Source: Ichthyophis bannanicus
Lineage: Eukaryota > Chordata > Amphibia > Gymnophiona > Ichthyophiidae
Assembly (NCBI GenBank): GCA_033557465.1
Contig: CM066031.1
Span: forward strand, 1,666,626,800 to 1,666,690,799
Length of the DNA: 64,000 bases
Direction: 5' to 3'
The notes under the pieces were generated by a model. The model had not been told where the DNA came from and did no database searches. It was given only the letters and a program-made list of their open reading frames with translations. This document shows positions 40,440 to 50,332 of this stretch, in pieces. Each line of letters begins with the position of its first letter. Position 1 is the first letter of the stretch. The translations under genes were made by a program, and so were the position numbers.

Positions 40440-41020
40440 TCCAACATCAATGTCATTGAAGACACGTCACCAGTAGCTACCCTGGTAACTATATTTCCAA
40501 AATTCGATCACCAATTTTTTTGTTGGGAACGACCAACCTGAGAGGAGGGAGAACAACCCAACTCCCCGCGTTGGAAGAGCCCTTTTATTCAAGAGAGCCG
40601 TAGCCCTCGTTTTAAATTAGTGTAACTTGCACACTTAATGGGGTGAAGGCATCCATTCATTCAACACACCACTTAACTTAGATTAGCGGCCATCCCAGTC
40701 CAGTAAAACTGTTCAAAATGGCGATTCCATCTGTTTACTGCCCTTATTAATGCATCACCATCACACGACACGCGTGTTTCGGACCTCCTCCGGGCCCTGT
40801 ATCAAGTGATCCCGTAGATCGTCCCATGGTAATGGCCCTCTCTTCCAACATGGGGAGTTGGGTTGTTCTCCCTCCTCTCAGGTTGGTCGTTCCCGACAAA
40901 AAAATTGGTAATCGAATTTTGGAAATATAGTTACCAGGGTAGCTACTGGTGACGTGTCTTCAATGACTATTGATGTTGGATTTGCTGTAGTGTCATTGAA
41001 TTGAGGAGGTTTGGATATTT
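40440..41020. mobile_element. Element with ~140-bp inverted arms and a 14-bp target duplication
   Basis: The left arm (40440-40581) and right arm (about 40843-40982) are near-identical inverted copies. Landmarks: GTCATTGAAGACACGTCACC, GGTAACTATATTTCC, GGAACGACCAACCTGAGAGG, GAACAACCCAACTCCCC. AATATGTATATAAA stands directly on both sides (40426-40439 and 41021-41034), 14 of 14 bases. A ~38-bp tail (40983-41020) is unique to the right side. The ~260-bp centre has a hammerhead-like core on the minus strand. No coding frame. The long duplication fits target-primed retrotransposition rather than a cut-and-paste transposon. The likeness of its CCGAAACACG to Penelope-like ends suggests a non-autonomous relative. 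Confidence 0.8.
40767..40810 (-). ncRNA. Candidate hammerhead ribozyme core
   Basis: On the minus strand: CAC, then TTGATAC in place of CTGATGA, a stem GGGCC/GGTCC with a short loop, GAAA, a self-complementary CACGCGTG as stem III, then TC, followed by GTG that can pair with the first CAC. The arrangement stem I, box, stem II, GAAA, stem III, TC matches hammerhead order. The first box deviates at three positions, so activity is doubtful. Penelope-like elements are known to carry hammerhead motifs. Confidence 0.35.
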
Positions 41021-41381
41021 AATATGTATATAAAAACATAATCGGGCATGTTAAAAAGAGTCGCTCTAGACTTTATAGCAGAATCGCCTGGACAGGATGT
41101 GGTGTTGGTGTATTCCATACAGCCATTCACAAGGGACAACCCCTGTCATTCAGCCATTTAAAAAATAAGAGAGCATTAAAACAAAGCATAAACTAGGTGA
41201 GTCCTGGGTGCATGCAGAAAGGGATACCATGGAGTGGGGTACTAGTTATCAACCTTATTATAGGAAACAAATTACTTGGTGAGAAATCACCACACCACAT
41301 ATAAATAAACTTTCAAAAGGGGTTTAAAATAAAATAAAAAAAGACTAATCACTCTATCAATATTGTAAATAAAAGCAGGGC
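41021..41381. other. No feature recognised
   Basis: Apart from the 14-bp target duplication at 41021-41034, this is AT-rich sequence without frames or repeats that I can identify. Confidence 0.4.
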
Positions 41382-41770
41382 CCTGAAGGCACAGCCATAC
41401 AAAGCTGACGTACATAGGTAGATAAAAACAATGAATAAATACTGTGTAACATGTCTCCTGTGGTAAAATAACACAAACCATGTATCATTAGCAGAAAAAG
41501 AGGGGGGGGGGGCTCCCAACCAATAAAAGCTAAAGATAAAAATAAGATTGAAAATGAATGGACAAAAGTGAAAAAAAATGAATAATTAAATAAAGACTGT
41601 GGATAAAAATGAATAAAAACGGGATCCCAAGGCATAGCCATACAAAGCTGAAATACATCGGTGGATTAAAAACAATGAATAGGTACTATGTAACAGCATG
41701 ACTCCTGTGATAAGTAACACAAACCATCTATCATTAGCAAAAAAAGGAAGAAGGGCTCCCAATAAAAATG
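41382..41770. repeat. Tandem duplication, period about 243 bp
   Basis: ACAGCCATACAAAGCTGA at 41391 recurs as ATAGCCATACAAAGCTGA at 41634, with AACAATGAATA, TAACACAAACCAT and TATCATTAGCA repeated at the same spacing. Two copies, the second incomplete, differing by point changes and indels. Confidence 0.75.
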
Positions 41771-41817
41771 AGGGTAAAAAAGAAAATGAAATAAAAATGG
41801 ATTGAATAAAAATAAAA

Positions 41818-42178
41818 GGAAATGAAAATAAAGAGGGGGAGAGGGAAGGGAAAAGAAGGGAAAGGGGTGGGAAAAGGAGGAAGTAGAGGGAAAGGGAAGA
41901 TTAGGAAGGATTGGAGAAGGAAAGGAGGGAGGGGAAAGGGTAGAGGAGGGGGTAAAGGAAAGGAGGGAAAGGGGAGTGAAAAAGGGGGAGGATGGGGAGA
42001 AGGGAGGGAGGAAGAAGGGGAATGGGAAAGGAGGGGAAAAGAGAGAGGGGGAGAAAGGGGGGAGGGAATGAGGGGGAAGGAAGGGAAAGGGGTGACAGAT
42101 GGTGGAAGGGGGAGGGGGGAAGGGGAGGGAGGAGGGAAAGGGATAGGGGGAGGGGGAAGGAAAGGGGAGGACACAAAA
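41818..42178. repeat. ~360-bp polypurine tract
   Basis: Almost uninterrupted A and G on the plus strand, dominated by GGGA, GGAA and AAAGG words. It can form triplex or G-quadruplex structures in principle. Open frames on both strands (all G/R/K/E or P/S/L/F) are compositional artefacts. Confidence 0.92.
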
Positions 42179-42701
42179 TCATAAAAATAGGCTAAAAGTA
42201 AATATTATTAAAAAATGATAAAAGGCAACCGGGTAAAAGCCAGAATTGGACAATGGGAGGTTTAAAAAGAAATAAAATAAAATAAACAGGGAGGGGGATC
42301 TTAAAGGGAAAACATAAAAAGTACTAAAAAAGGAATAATATTCATAAAAAGGTCATAAAAAAGGTCATAACAAAACGGAGAAGTCAATGTCTAAATTGAG
42401 GCCCATGAGAGACATACTGGCCGATGCAGAAAGCTAGCTTTACGAGCCCCTGACTCCATGTTTAAGCACACTTTATGATCATTTAAATGCAGAAAATAAA
42501 CATAAACGCCAACAGAAAAACTATCACCCAATTAACACCACACGTATTTAAATCTATTTAAAATGAACTTTTAATTATTTAATGCATTTTAATCAGCTGG
42601 TCTGGTATGCAAATCATGGCTAAGATTTCACAACCAGCAATAGTGCCAAAACCTTTCCTGCATGGTCTGAGTAGATGATAACTTCTAATGCGTGTCCCTG
42701 A

Positions 42702-42802
42702 CAGTGTTTTGATGGCACCAGGTGCTTTCCCCGATACCTAGATCATCTTCTCCTGAGACGATCAGGCATCAGACAAAGCCCCCCGATGCCATCAAAACAC
42801 TG
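42702..42802. repeat. Foldback repeat
   Basis: CAGTGTTTTGATGGCA at the left pairs with TGCCATCAAAACACTG at the right, with a ~65-bp centre. No flanking duplication is obvious. Confidence 0.65.
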
Positions 42803-43009
42803 TTGGGGGGCCGGTGCCCCGAAAATAAAAGAATCTCTGGTGGTCTAGTGGCCCCTCTACCCCCCGCCCTCCACCCCCATTAAATAAAACAAAAGTAGCC
42901 TGGTGGTCTAGTAGCCCATTCCACCCAATACCTTAAATTAAGCGAGAGCACTGCCTACGTGCTCCCACTCTGCATCTGCCATCTTGAAAAATGGCGGTGT
43001 CTAGCACCA

Positions 43010-43104
43010 CATGGTGCATCCTGGGATACACCGGGTGAGGTCAAACTGCCAAGATAGACCATGCCTTTTATGGCAGTCTGACTTCACCCGGTGTATCCCA
43101 GGAT
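43010..43104. repeat. Foldback repeat abutting CR1
   Basis: TCCTGGGATACACCGGGTGA with GGTCAAACTGCCA pairs with TGGCAGTCTGAC and TCACCCGGTGTATCCCAGGA. The right arm runs straight into CR1 sequence, suggesting the CR1 truncation point and the foldback share AGGATCAG. Confidence 0.65.
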
Positions 43105-43640
43105 CAGAAACTGGTTAAAAGATAGAAGGCAGAGAGTAGGGCTAAATGGCCAATTTTCTCAATGGAGAAAAGTAAATAGTGGAGTACCCCAGGGATCTGT
43201 GCTGGGCCCACTGATTTTTAACATATTCATAAATGACCTGGAAATGGGAATAACGAGTGAGGTGATCAAATTTGCAGATGAAACAAAATGATCCAAAGTT
43301 GTTAAAACGCAAGAGGACCTTGATAAATTGGAAGACTGGGTGTCCAAATGGCAGATGAAATTTAATGTGGACAAGTGCAAAGTTATGCACCTCGGAAAGA
43401 ACAATCCAAACTTTAGTTACACGATGCAAGGTTCCACATTAGGAACCACCGCCCAGGAAAAAGATTTAGGCGTCATCGTGGATAATACGTTGAAACCAAG
43501 AAAGCTAATAGAATGCTAGGAATCATAAGGAAAGGAATGGAGAATAAAACCAAGGATATAATGTCTCTATATCATTCCATGGTTCAACCGCACCTTGAGT
43601 ATTGTGTGGAATTCTGGTCATCATATCTTAAAAAGGTCTC
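43103..43640 (+). mobile_element. CR1 LINE internal fragment
   Basis: Plus-strand coding: RNWLKDRRQRVGLNGQFSQW, SGVPQGSVLGPLIFNIFIND, a decayed YADD region (KFADETK), then VSKWQMKFNVDKCKVMHLGK, then LGVIVDNTLKP and MVQPHLEYCVEFWS. A deletion near 43500 removes the QCAAVAKKAN segment. It ends at 43640 without a 3' UTR. Confidence 0.88.
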
Positions 43641-44149
43641 CTCCTCCTGCTGGAGTTTTTGGTTCTTCGCCGGAGAAAGGTTGGGCGTTGGGCTGCGGTA
43701 TGGCCACGTCTGAAACACGCGCTGTTCACTTTTCAGCCCCTTGGACACTGCTAAGCCGGACCGCAGTAGGATCCCCGAGCTGCCGTGTAAGGAAAGAGAA
43801 AACCTGTGGGGAGGGGGTGCAGACTGAGGAGGGGGCAGCGAGCAGGGCCTTAAGAATCCTCCATGGCAGGCTCGGCGTCCTCCAGAGACTCCTCCTGCCC
43901 CGCCTAGCCACCAACACGAAAAAGTTTAATTGGTTGGGGGTTTTGCTGTAGGGCAAGCCAAGCCTTTGATGGACAGATTCTAACCGGAAAAAACAGGACT
44001 TCATAATCAGGGGAGCCGAACACAGTTTTGGCCCAGCAAACTGATCTGCAACCCTGCTCCCATTGCATCCGCAAAAGATAGCCTGAGCCCTTCCACACCC
44101 CCATGGGAGAGGCCCATACACAAAAGTAGGCAGGGGGAACAACAGCAAA
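43641..44149. other. GC-richer sequence, no gene recognised
   Basis: This may be the 5' region of the L2 copy that starts at about 44150, since a retroelement promoter region would lie there. Frames on both strands (43595-43951, 43726-44232) have no recognisable domain. Confidence 0.35.
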
Positions 44150-44735
44150 GTGGAAAGGAATCGGGGCATGCTCCCCATTCCTCCAATCAAAGAAAACAAA
44201 CATACATACATCCTACCAGTGCATAATGGCATACTTCACTCTACTGCTCCTTACACAGAGTCCAACCAAGCACACATATGCCTATATACCCTTTCCTGCC
44301 TACTCAAGCCTGGACCACCATCTCGCAAGCACACCAACACCCCAAGCAAACAACAAGCAAAACACCCAACAAGGCACATGCCCTACCGCCACGAACACCC
44401 ACCAGCAACCCCATACTTGCATCTACTATCAAATGCACACTAGTAAATGCAAGATCAATCCGGAACAAACCAAATACTATATATGACTACATTTTGGACC
44501 AAAAGCTGGACATCATATGTATCACTGAGACTTGGCTTACGGACAGGGACCAGGTCATCCTGAACCAAGTTACCCCGCCAGACTTCACAGCATTCAGCTG
44601 CCCTAGAGAACACAAGAGAGGAGGAGGAACCCTAATGAAGAGCTTACTTAACTCTCTCCTCACCAGTAACCTCACTGGGCTCTTGAAGCTACAAAGAACT
44701 ACATTCACAAACAATGGGAAGGTTATCAAATAGTC
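44150..44735 (+). pseudogene. L2-clade LINE, endonuclease start
   Basis: The frame at 44278-44733 encodes the start of the ORF2 endonuclease: LVNARSIRNKPNTIYDYIL, KLDIICITETWLTDRD (catalytic glutamate) and CPREHKRGGGTL. The N-terminal preamble is H/P/T-rich. It stops at 44733 where an unrelated ~590-bp block intervenes; the endonuclease resumes at about 45336. Confidence 0.85.
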
Positions 44736-45335
44736 TATAAATACAACACAGTTCTATAGAAAAATACACCAAAGCTTTGCGGAGAGAAACTGAGAGAAGC
44801 ACGTTCTCCCTGTTTACTCTAACTTCTCAGCCATGGTTCACTTTATTTATAAGGCTTTTGTAGATGATACAGCATAATTTCACTTTATCATTATACATCA
44901 TGTATGTTTATCATATTGTAGGTCAACTTATTCGGTGTGGGTCAATGTGGAGCCATAAATGGAGTCCAAGACATAATTGTTTACTTTACATGGCCATTAT
45001 AAGGAGGAATACAGGATTCCAAGATATAGAATGACCTAATTGACATAATTGTTTACTGCTAATACCTCTTGATATCTACTAATTACTAACCCTGAGAGTA
45101 TTTTAGCCAATAACCCTGAGACTGCTATCTGGTATCCCTGAGACAGAGAGGCTGGGGTACAACCTGCCCTTTCCTTATTTATGTAAACCTTCACCTAGTA
45201 AGCTAATATATATGAAGTTTTATTTCTTAGCAAGGTTCTGAACAAAATTAACTCTTTCTCAGATTTATTCAGTCTAATAGTGTATGGCACCCCATACTAA
45301 TATACATGCTTTCACCTAATACTAGCCAGAAAAAG
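44736..45335. other. Unidentified insertion within L2
   Basis: About 590 bp of AT-rich sequence separates two parts of the L2 endonuclease. It includes CCATGGTTCACTTTATTTAT, TGGAGCCATAAATGGAGTCC and repeated CCTGAGA words (45091-45146). I see no clear TIR, poly-A tail or target duplication. A solo LTR is possible but unproven. Confidence 0.4.
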
Positions 45336-45660
45336 TTACAGGTTTAAAGCAATCGCCACCAGCAACTCAACTGAGTCAAACACAATCATCATATCCAACC
45401 ACCACATCAGCATTTCCCTCACCTACAGACCCCCTAATGCCACGAAGGAGCATTTTTCAGCAATACTGGAATAAATATGCACATACAGTTCCTAACATAA
45501 GCCGCTGATTGCCTTGGGTGACTACAACCTAGCCTCCACACCCACTAAAGAAACCAGAGCATTTCTCAAAGCCATGGAATCACTAGATTACCAACAGATG
45601 GTCAACACGCCAACACACCAACATGGAACCACACCAGCTTTGGATATGGTGGAGTTCCAT
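45336..45660 (+). pseudogene. L2-clade LINE, endonuclease continuation
   Basis: In broken frames: SISLTYRPPNATKEHFSAIL, then after a stop IALGDYNLASTPTKETRAFL (catalytic D in the GDYN motif) and MESLDYQQMVNTPTHQHG. These are ordered endonuclease motifs continuing those at 44278-44735. It ends against an L2 in the opposite orientation near 45655. Confidence 0.82.
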
Positions 45661-46680
45661 TTCTTTATGGTTTCATCTAGGCCATTGCATTCTTGTTGTA
45701 TCTGTAGCATTATTTCCTTTAGGAAAGTTTCCTTTTGGTAGGCTCTGAATCTTCTTGTTTTATTTTCCTCTTCTGTGTGGTGTGGAGGGGTTTCCAGGAG
45801 TAAGGTGAAGGAGAGTATATGGTGGTCCGACCGGGGAACTGGAGTGGTCTTTGGGATTGTGACTTGGTTTTCAGGGCAGCCTTAAACCTAGTGAATGATG
45901 GTTCAGAGCAGAGGGTAAGGGGGAGAGAATTCCACAGGGTAGGCCCTAAAAAGAAACATGCAGAGCCCCGTGTGCATTCCAAATGTGCTTGGGATACAGG
46001 CGGGAGAGCCAGGCGATGGGTGTGTATGGAATGTAGCAGACAGTGTGGAGTATGAAAATGAAATAGATCAGTCAGATACTGAGGCGTGGAAGTGTGAATG
46101 GTCCTGTGCACAAATATAAGGATTTTATACTGAATTCGGAAAAGGACAGATAACCAGTGGAGACGAGCTAGCAGTGGGGAGATGTGGTCAAACCGAGAGG
46201 AGTGAGTGAGTATACGAGCAGCAGTATTCTGGAGGAGCTGGAATCTATGAAGGAGGTACTACAGGAGGCCAGCTAAGGTGACATTACAGTAGTCCATTCT
46301 GGAAATCACAAGGGAAAGAAGGAGTGTAATCAGAGAGGCTGGGGAGAGGAAAAGACGGACTGCGCGGATTTGATGAAGGTGGAAGAATGACTGGTGATCA
46401 ACAGACGAAATGTGTTCTGCAAAGGAGAGGGAGGAATCAAGGAAGACCCCAAGGTAATGGAAAGAGGAAACCAGGGGGATAGGAGTCGAGGAAATGATAG
46501 GAGCCAGGGAGGGGGAGGGGAGGGGGCTCCGAAGGTAAACCATATGGCAGTGGATTTAGAGGGGTTCAAGTGCACCTTCATCTCTGTGAGGCAGCGCTGC
46601 TGTCCTGACATCATCTGGGAGAGACAGGGTTGTAGCCTCCGAGCTCCAGCAGATACAGCTCATCCACCAGAGGCTAGAAG
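45661..46680 (-). mobile_element. L2-clade LINE, RT C-terminus and 3' region
   Basis: On the minus strand the frames at 46259-46614 encode MKVHLNPSKSTAIWF, SSFHYLGVFLDSSLSFAEHI, AVRLFLSPASLITLLLSLVI and SRMDYCNVTLAGLL, and 45719-46111 encodes the end (TPQYLTDLFHFHTPHCLLHS, ACFFLGPTLWNSLPLTLCS). All are L2-type motifs. It is tail-to-tail with the preceding L2 piece. A hAT element interrupts or borders its far end at 46685. Confidence 0.85.
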
Positions 46681-46684
46681 AGAT

Positions 46685-47050
46685 CACTGCTCCCTCTAAG
46701 CTGTGCGCGTGTGCGCGCGCACACACTTCGCCGAGCGAGCTCACATACTTTACAACAGAGCGCACAAAAATTACGGCTCTGATTCTGATAGAAAACACAG
46801 ATGTCTTAAAATTTAAAAGTTATGATTGTAATTACTAGAAATTTCCTGCTTCATTTAGTAATTGTCTATTTTCATTTAATTTGATTAAAATCAATGTGGT
46901 GTACCTTCTGTATTCTGACGTGTAGTCAAATTTTAAAGTATATAACTCCGAGTGTCATCATGTGGCGCACAAAAATTTAACCTTCCTTCAAAAGCTGCAC
47001 AGCTGATATTTTATGCGCACACAGCCTACAGAAAATTAGAGGGAACATTG
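46685..47050. mobile_element. Non-autonomous hAT element, 366 bp
   Basis: It begins CACTGCTCCCTCTAAGCTGT and ends AAATTAGAGGGAACATTG, an inverted terminal match. An exact 8-bp duplication GAAGAGAT flanks it (46677-46684 and 47051-47058). The centre has an alternating GTGCGCGC/GCGCACAC tract (46703-46727) and GCGCACAAAAATT near both ends. No coding frame. Confidence 0.9.
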
Positions 47051-47058
47051 GAAGAGAT

Positions 47059-48235
47059 GATGTCCCATGCCTAAGGGCGGTTGGTAGATGCAATCTTCAG
47101 CATGGCAGCCGAGCTTGACCAAGTGGGGCATATATCCCACATCCTCTCATCCAGTCTCTGAGGCCAGACAACTCACCACTTCTGCTTCTTGGTGTGTCCC
47201 ATGTCCTTCACTATCCCACTCTTTTCCAACAGTTAGACCCCCTATGTGACTTGGCAGCATTAGCTAGCAGTCATGTTACGGTGACCTCCATGGCACAAGT
47301 GACACTGCTGTTCAGCAATTGGAAATAAAATGTTGTTCACTTGTTGCAGATATTTCTTTTAATTTACTATGGAGTACATAGATCCCCTGCCCATTAGGGG
47401 TGTATAGACAAAACCATTTTGAGCCTGATTCCGTCCCAGACATAGATCCCGTGTATGCGGACGCACAGAGGGGATCATGATTCTGATTCCACGGGGCATG
47501 TCTAGCCCCGCGGGATCAAAATCGCAAACAGTCCTGCATATGCAGGCCGGGACTGCGATTCAGTCCGGTCTGCATGTGCAGGACTGTCCCCGGCTAACTC
47601 AGTCAGGGCTTTTAAATGGAGCTGTGGTGGCATGGCGTCAAGATGCCAGCAAAAAGGGTTTATTCCCTGCAGCCTGACCCCTGATCTGGCCTCCTAAGGC
47701 CAGGGTTGGGCTGCAGGGAATAAACCCTAACCCCCTCTGCCCCATCCGTGCCCTGGGCCATCAAAATAAAATGTCCAGGAAAGTAATTCCACCTCAGACA
47801 TTTCGCCGGCCTGGATGTACAGGGTTGACATTAGAATTGGCCCTGCATGCCCAGGGCTGGCAACCGCCCACTGCCTGCCCATGGACTGCCCCTTCCCAGA
47901 CCCCGTCTAACTTCCCCGCACAACCAGCAGGGAAGTTAGTCGGGGGCAAGGAAGGGCATGAAAAGTGGCGATGGACGTCCCGTCAGGCCATCCATCCCTG
48001 CTATTCGTTGCACAGAATAACCTCCTTTCTCTTTAGCCGCCTGTGTCATTTGCAGATTTGTGTTTGGTTGAGTTTTGTTTTAATACATTTTCATTTTGTA
48101 TCATTTTATTTCTATAAATTTGAACTTCTGGCTAATTCTGTTCATTAAAGAGGAGGCTGTGGCACTGGCAGCTGCCTAAATAAACTTTATAGCTGAAAAA
48201 TTACTAGAGATTTCATGCAAATGGAGATTGTTACA
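47059..48235. other. No gene recognised
   Basis: Mixed sequence. 47340-48170 includes GC-rich stretches with local inverted similarity (GCAGGCCGGGACTGCG and CTGCATGTGCAGGACTG), possibly an old MITE. The frame at 47771-48148 has no domain. Confidence 0.4.
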
Positions 48236-48480
48236 GGCTGGTGTCGAACCAGTGGCCATTGGGTTGGAAGGCTGGGATTTTACAGGAATATTATTATGTC
48301 TCCATGTAGGCTGGCTTTATGCAGCCTGCTTTTAACAGTGACTTGTATTTCGGATGATCTTCGTTCCTATTTTCTGAATGATCCAGAGTTTGTTCATCCT
48401 GGAGCTCCATGGAATACCCTTCCAGGATTACTTGCCTTGTGAATCTATTAACTTCTGCTCTAAAGAAGTACTCCATAAAC

Positions 48481-49047
48481 CAATGATTCCCAAACCTTTT
48501 TGGCCCACTGCCCCCTTGGTTCCATAAATTTATTAGTGTCTCCCCCCCCCCCTCACCCAGTCAGGCTATTACTCAAAACAAATCACTAATGTCATTCCCA
48601 CCTCAGATTATTTCTTCCCATCATCCAAGACTTGCCAATGGCTGTTTTACAAGTTTATTGCATTTCGCTTTTGATATATTTTGTTTGTGCATACAAATAT
48701 GACATGCTGGGCACAACTTACTGCTTATTCCTACCAATTATGCTAGTGAAATCCCCTGGTATAATCAATCATGTAATGTGAGCAGACTAGATAGGCCATG
48801 TGGTCATTTTCTGCTGTCATGTTTCTATATGCACCGTTGGTTCTCTCGCAACGATGCAAACAGATGCTCATTTAGTATACAGTCAATTTATATTGCACAA
48901 TGTGTATACTTTCTTACTACTTAGCTGTTCATGCTGCTATATTGTGCTTATCCCTCTAGCACCCTCATGCTGCCACCTTGTCTTTTAACGCCCCCCTAGA
49001 TTAGCCCAACGCCCCTCGGGTGGTGCTGCCCACTTTGAGAATCACTG
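48481..49047. mobile_element. Non-autonomous hAT element nested in copy A
   Basis: The ends CAATGATTCCCAAACCTTTT and CCACTTTGAGAATCACTG form an imperfect inverted pair typical of Charlie-like hATs. The flanks CCATAAAC (48473-48480) and CCATAGAC (49048-49055) match at seven of eight bases. Inside, 48781-48832 matches a CR1 3' tail (GACTAGATAGGCCATGTGGT). Confidence 0.82.
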
Positions 49048-49254
49048 CCATAGACCTATCTTCTATCATGTTCTTGTGCCAGAAATTCTGTTAAACCATA
49101 TATAGGTATACTATCAGAAACACTAATCACTAATTGGATCAGTAGGATCTGGAGTAAGCTTGGTAAATGTCTCTTACAGGTATAACCTTAAACAAAAGCA
49201 TAGAGGGGGAATTAACTGCATGGAATGACAGGTGCAACTCTACAATTCTAGTCA

Positions 49255-49322
49255 ACTTATTGGGCAGACTAGATGGATCATATTGGTCTTTATCTGCTAT
49301 CATTTACTATATTACTATGTTA
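49255..49322 (+). mobile_element. CR1 3' tail, third family
   Basis: TTGGGCAGACTAGATGGATC, GGTCTTTATCTGCTATCATT and TACTATATTACTATG match the tail at 26926-26978. Only the last ~70 bp (perhaps from 49160) is kept. Confidence 0.8.
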
Positions 49323-49590
49323 AGTATACATAGACATGGAGTCATAGAATATCTGGTACAAGAACATGGTAGAAGAAAAGTCTTTAGGGTAGTATCTTCC
49401 TGACCAGACAAATTTTGGCCTAATCAGGACACAAGAACAAGGATCATCTGAAATACAAGACAGATGTAAGAACAAGCAGCTCAAAGTCAGCCTCCATGAA
49501 AACATAATAGCTCCTTCTGTAGAGACCTGCTTTCTAACTGAGGTGCCACCAGTTTGGGGCCAGTCGGTGATGACACTGGGGGAAAAAAAG

Positions 49591-50249
49591 TAATATTGGG
49601 GTTTTTATGTCATGTTCAGATTAAAAATGATATGAAACAATATAGGGAATGACATTGATATTCCCTTGTGCAAATGAATGGGCATCCCTACTGCTCACAG
49701 CCCAGTTTGCCACCATCCCCACCATACTGGGAGCCCAAGGCCATGTCACCTGCAATGCAATGACCCCATGAAGCATGCAGAATGCTCCAATGCTTGCACC
49801 AAGCCCTTTAGATGGCCATGTATGGGCACCTAGCCTTCACCTGCTCTAGTTTGTGCACCCGCAGAGCAATGAAAGGGGTATATGGCATGGGAGTCACAAG
49901 GAGCAGGCCATTCACTATCACCTGAGGCCCCAAAATGAACCTTCTGTACCCTACACCTGTCATGTTCAGTAGTTGCACCTGTGTGAGATGTCATAGGCAG
50001 AATAATGACATCTATATTAGCATGCCACTACCGTTCTGTTAATGGTCCCCTTGCTGAGTGGAAAAGCAAATGCTCATGCCATCCCCTGTGTGGTTGGTTG
50101 TACCTGTCTGGGCTGGTCATAGTCCCGCTCTCACTGGCACAGATGCTCTCCTGTCTTCACCAGTGCCCAGACAATATAGCCGGCTCGAACAAACAAGATG
50201 CCAATGACAGAGCACCATGACAACACTCCTTTGCATGGGAGGTGGTCTG
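49591..50249. other. No feature recognised
   Basis: Unique-looking sequence without long frames. Confidence 0.4.
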
Positions 50250-50298
50250 ACAGCATTGATATCCCGCTTTGACCCGGTGAAAAGCGGGATATAAATGC

Positions 50299-50332
<34 letters not shown>
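50250..50332 (+). mobile_element. L2/SINE 3' stem-loop tail
   Basis: ATCCCGCTTTGACCCGGTGA then AAAGCGGGATATAAATGCAG and about nine AAAT units. It is a perfect hairpin (TCCCGCTTT with AAAGCGGGA) and the best-preserved copy of this tail in the window. A longer element upstream is not visible. Confidence 0.85.

Larger units (their letters stand above)
48236..49590. repeat. Large palindromic element, copy A, with nested insertions
   Basis: Left-arm text (GACTTGTATTTCGGATGATC, TTCGTTCCTATTTTCTGAAT) is the inverse of right-arm text (CAGGACACAAGAACAAGGAT, CATCTGAAATACAAG). The centre shares CATGTTCTTGTGCCAGAAAT with copy B at 52238. A hAT element (48481-49047) and a CR1 tail (about 49160-49330) are nested within it, so it is older than both. 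No coding frame. Confidence 0.72.

Noticed and set aside
41734..42195. Long frames on both strands of the polypurine tract
   Set aside because: Almost pure A/G sequence rarely contains stops; the products are simple G/R/K/E or P/S/L/F strings.
47771..48148. 125-codon open frame
   Set aside because: No domain or start context; it lies in GC-rich sequence with inverted similarity, more likely an old MITE.
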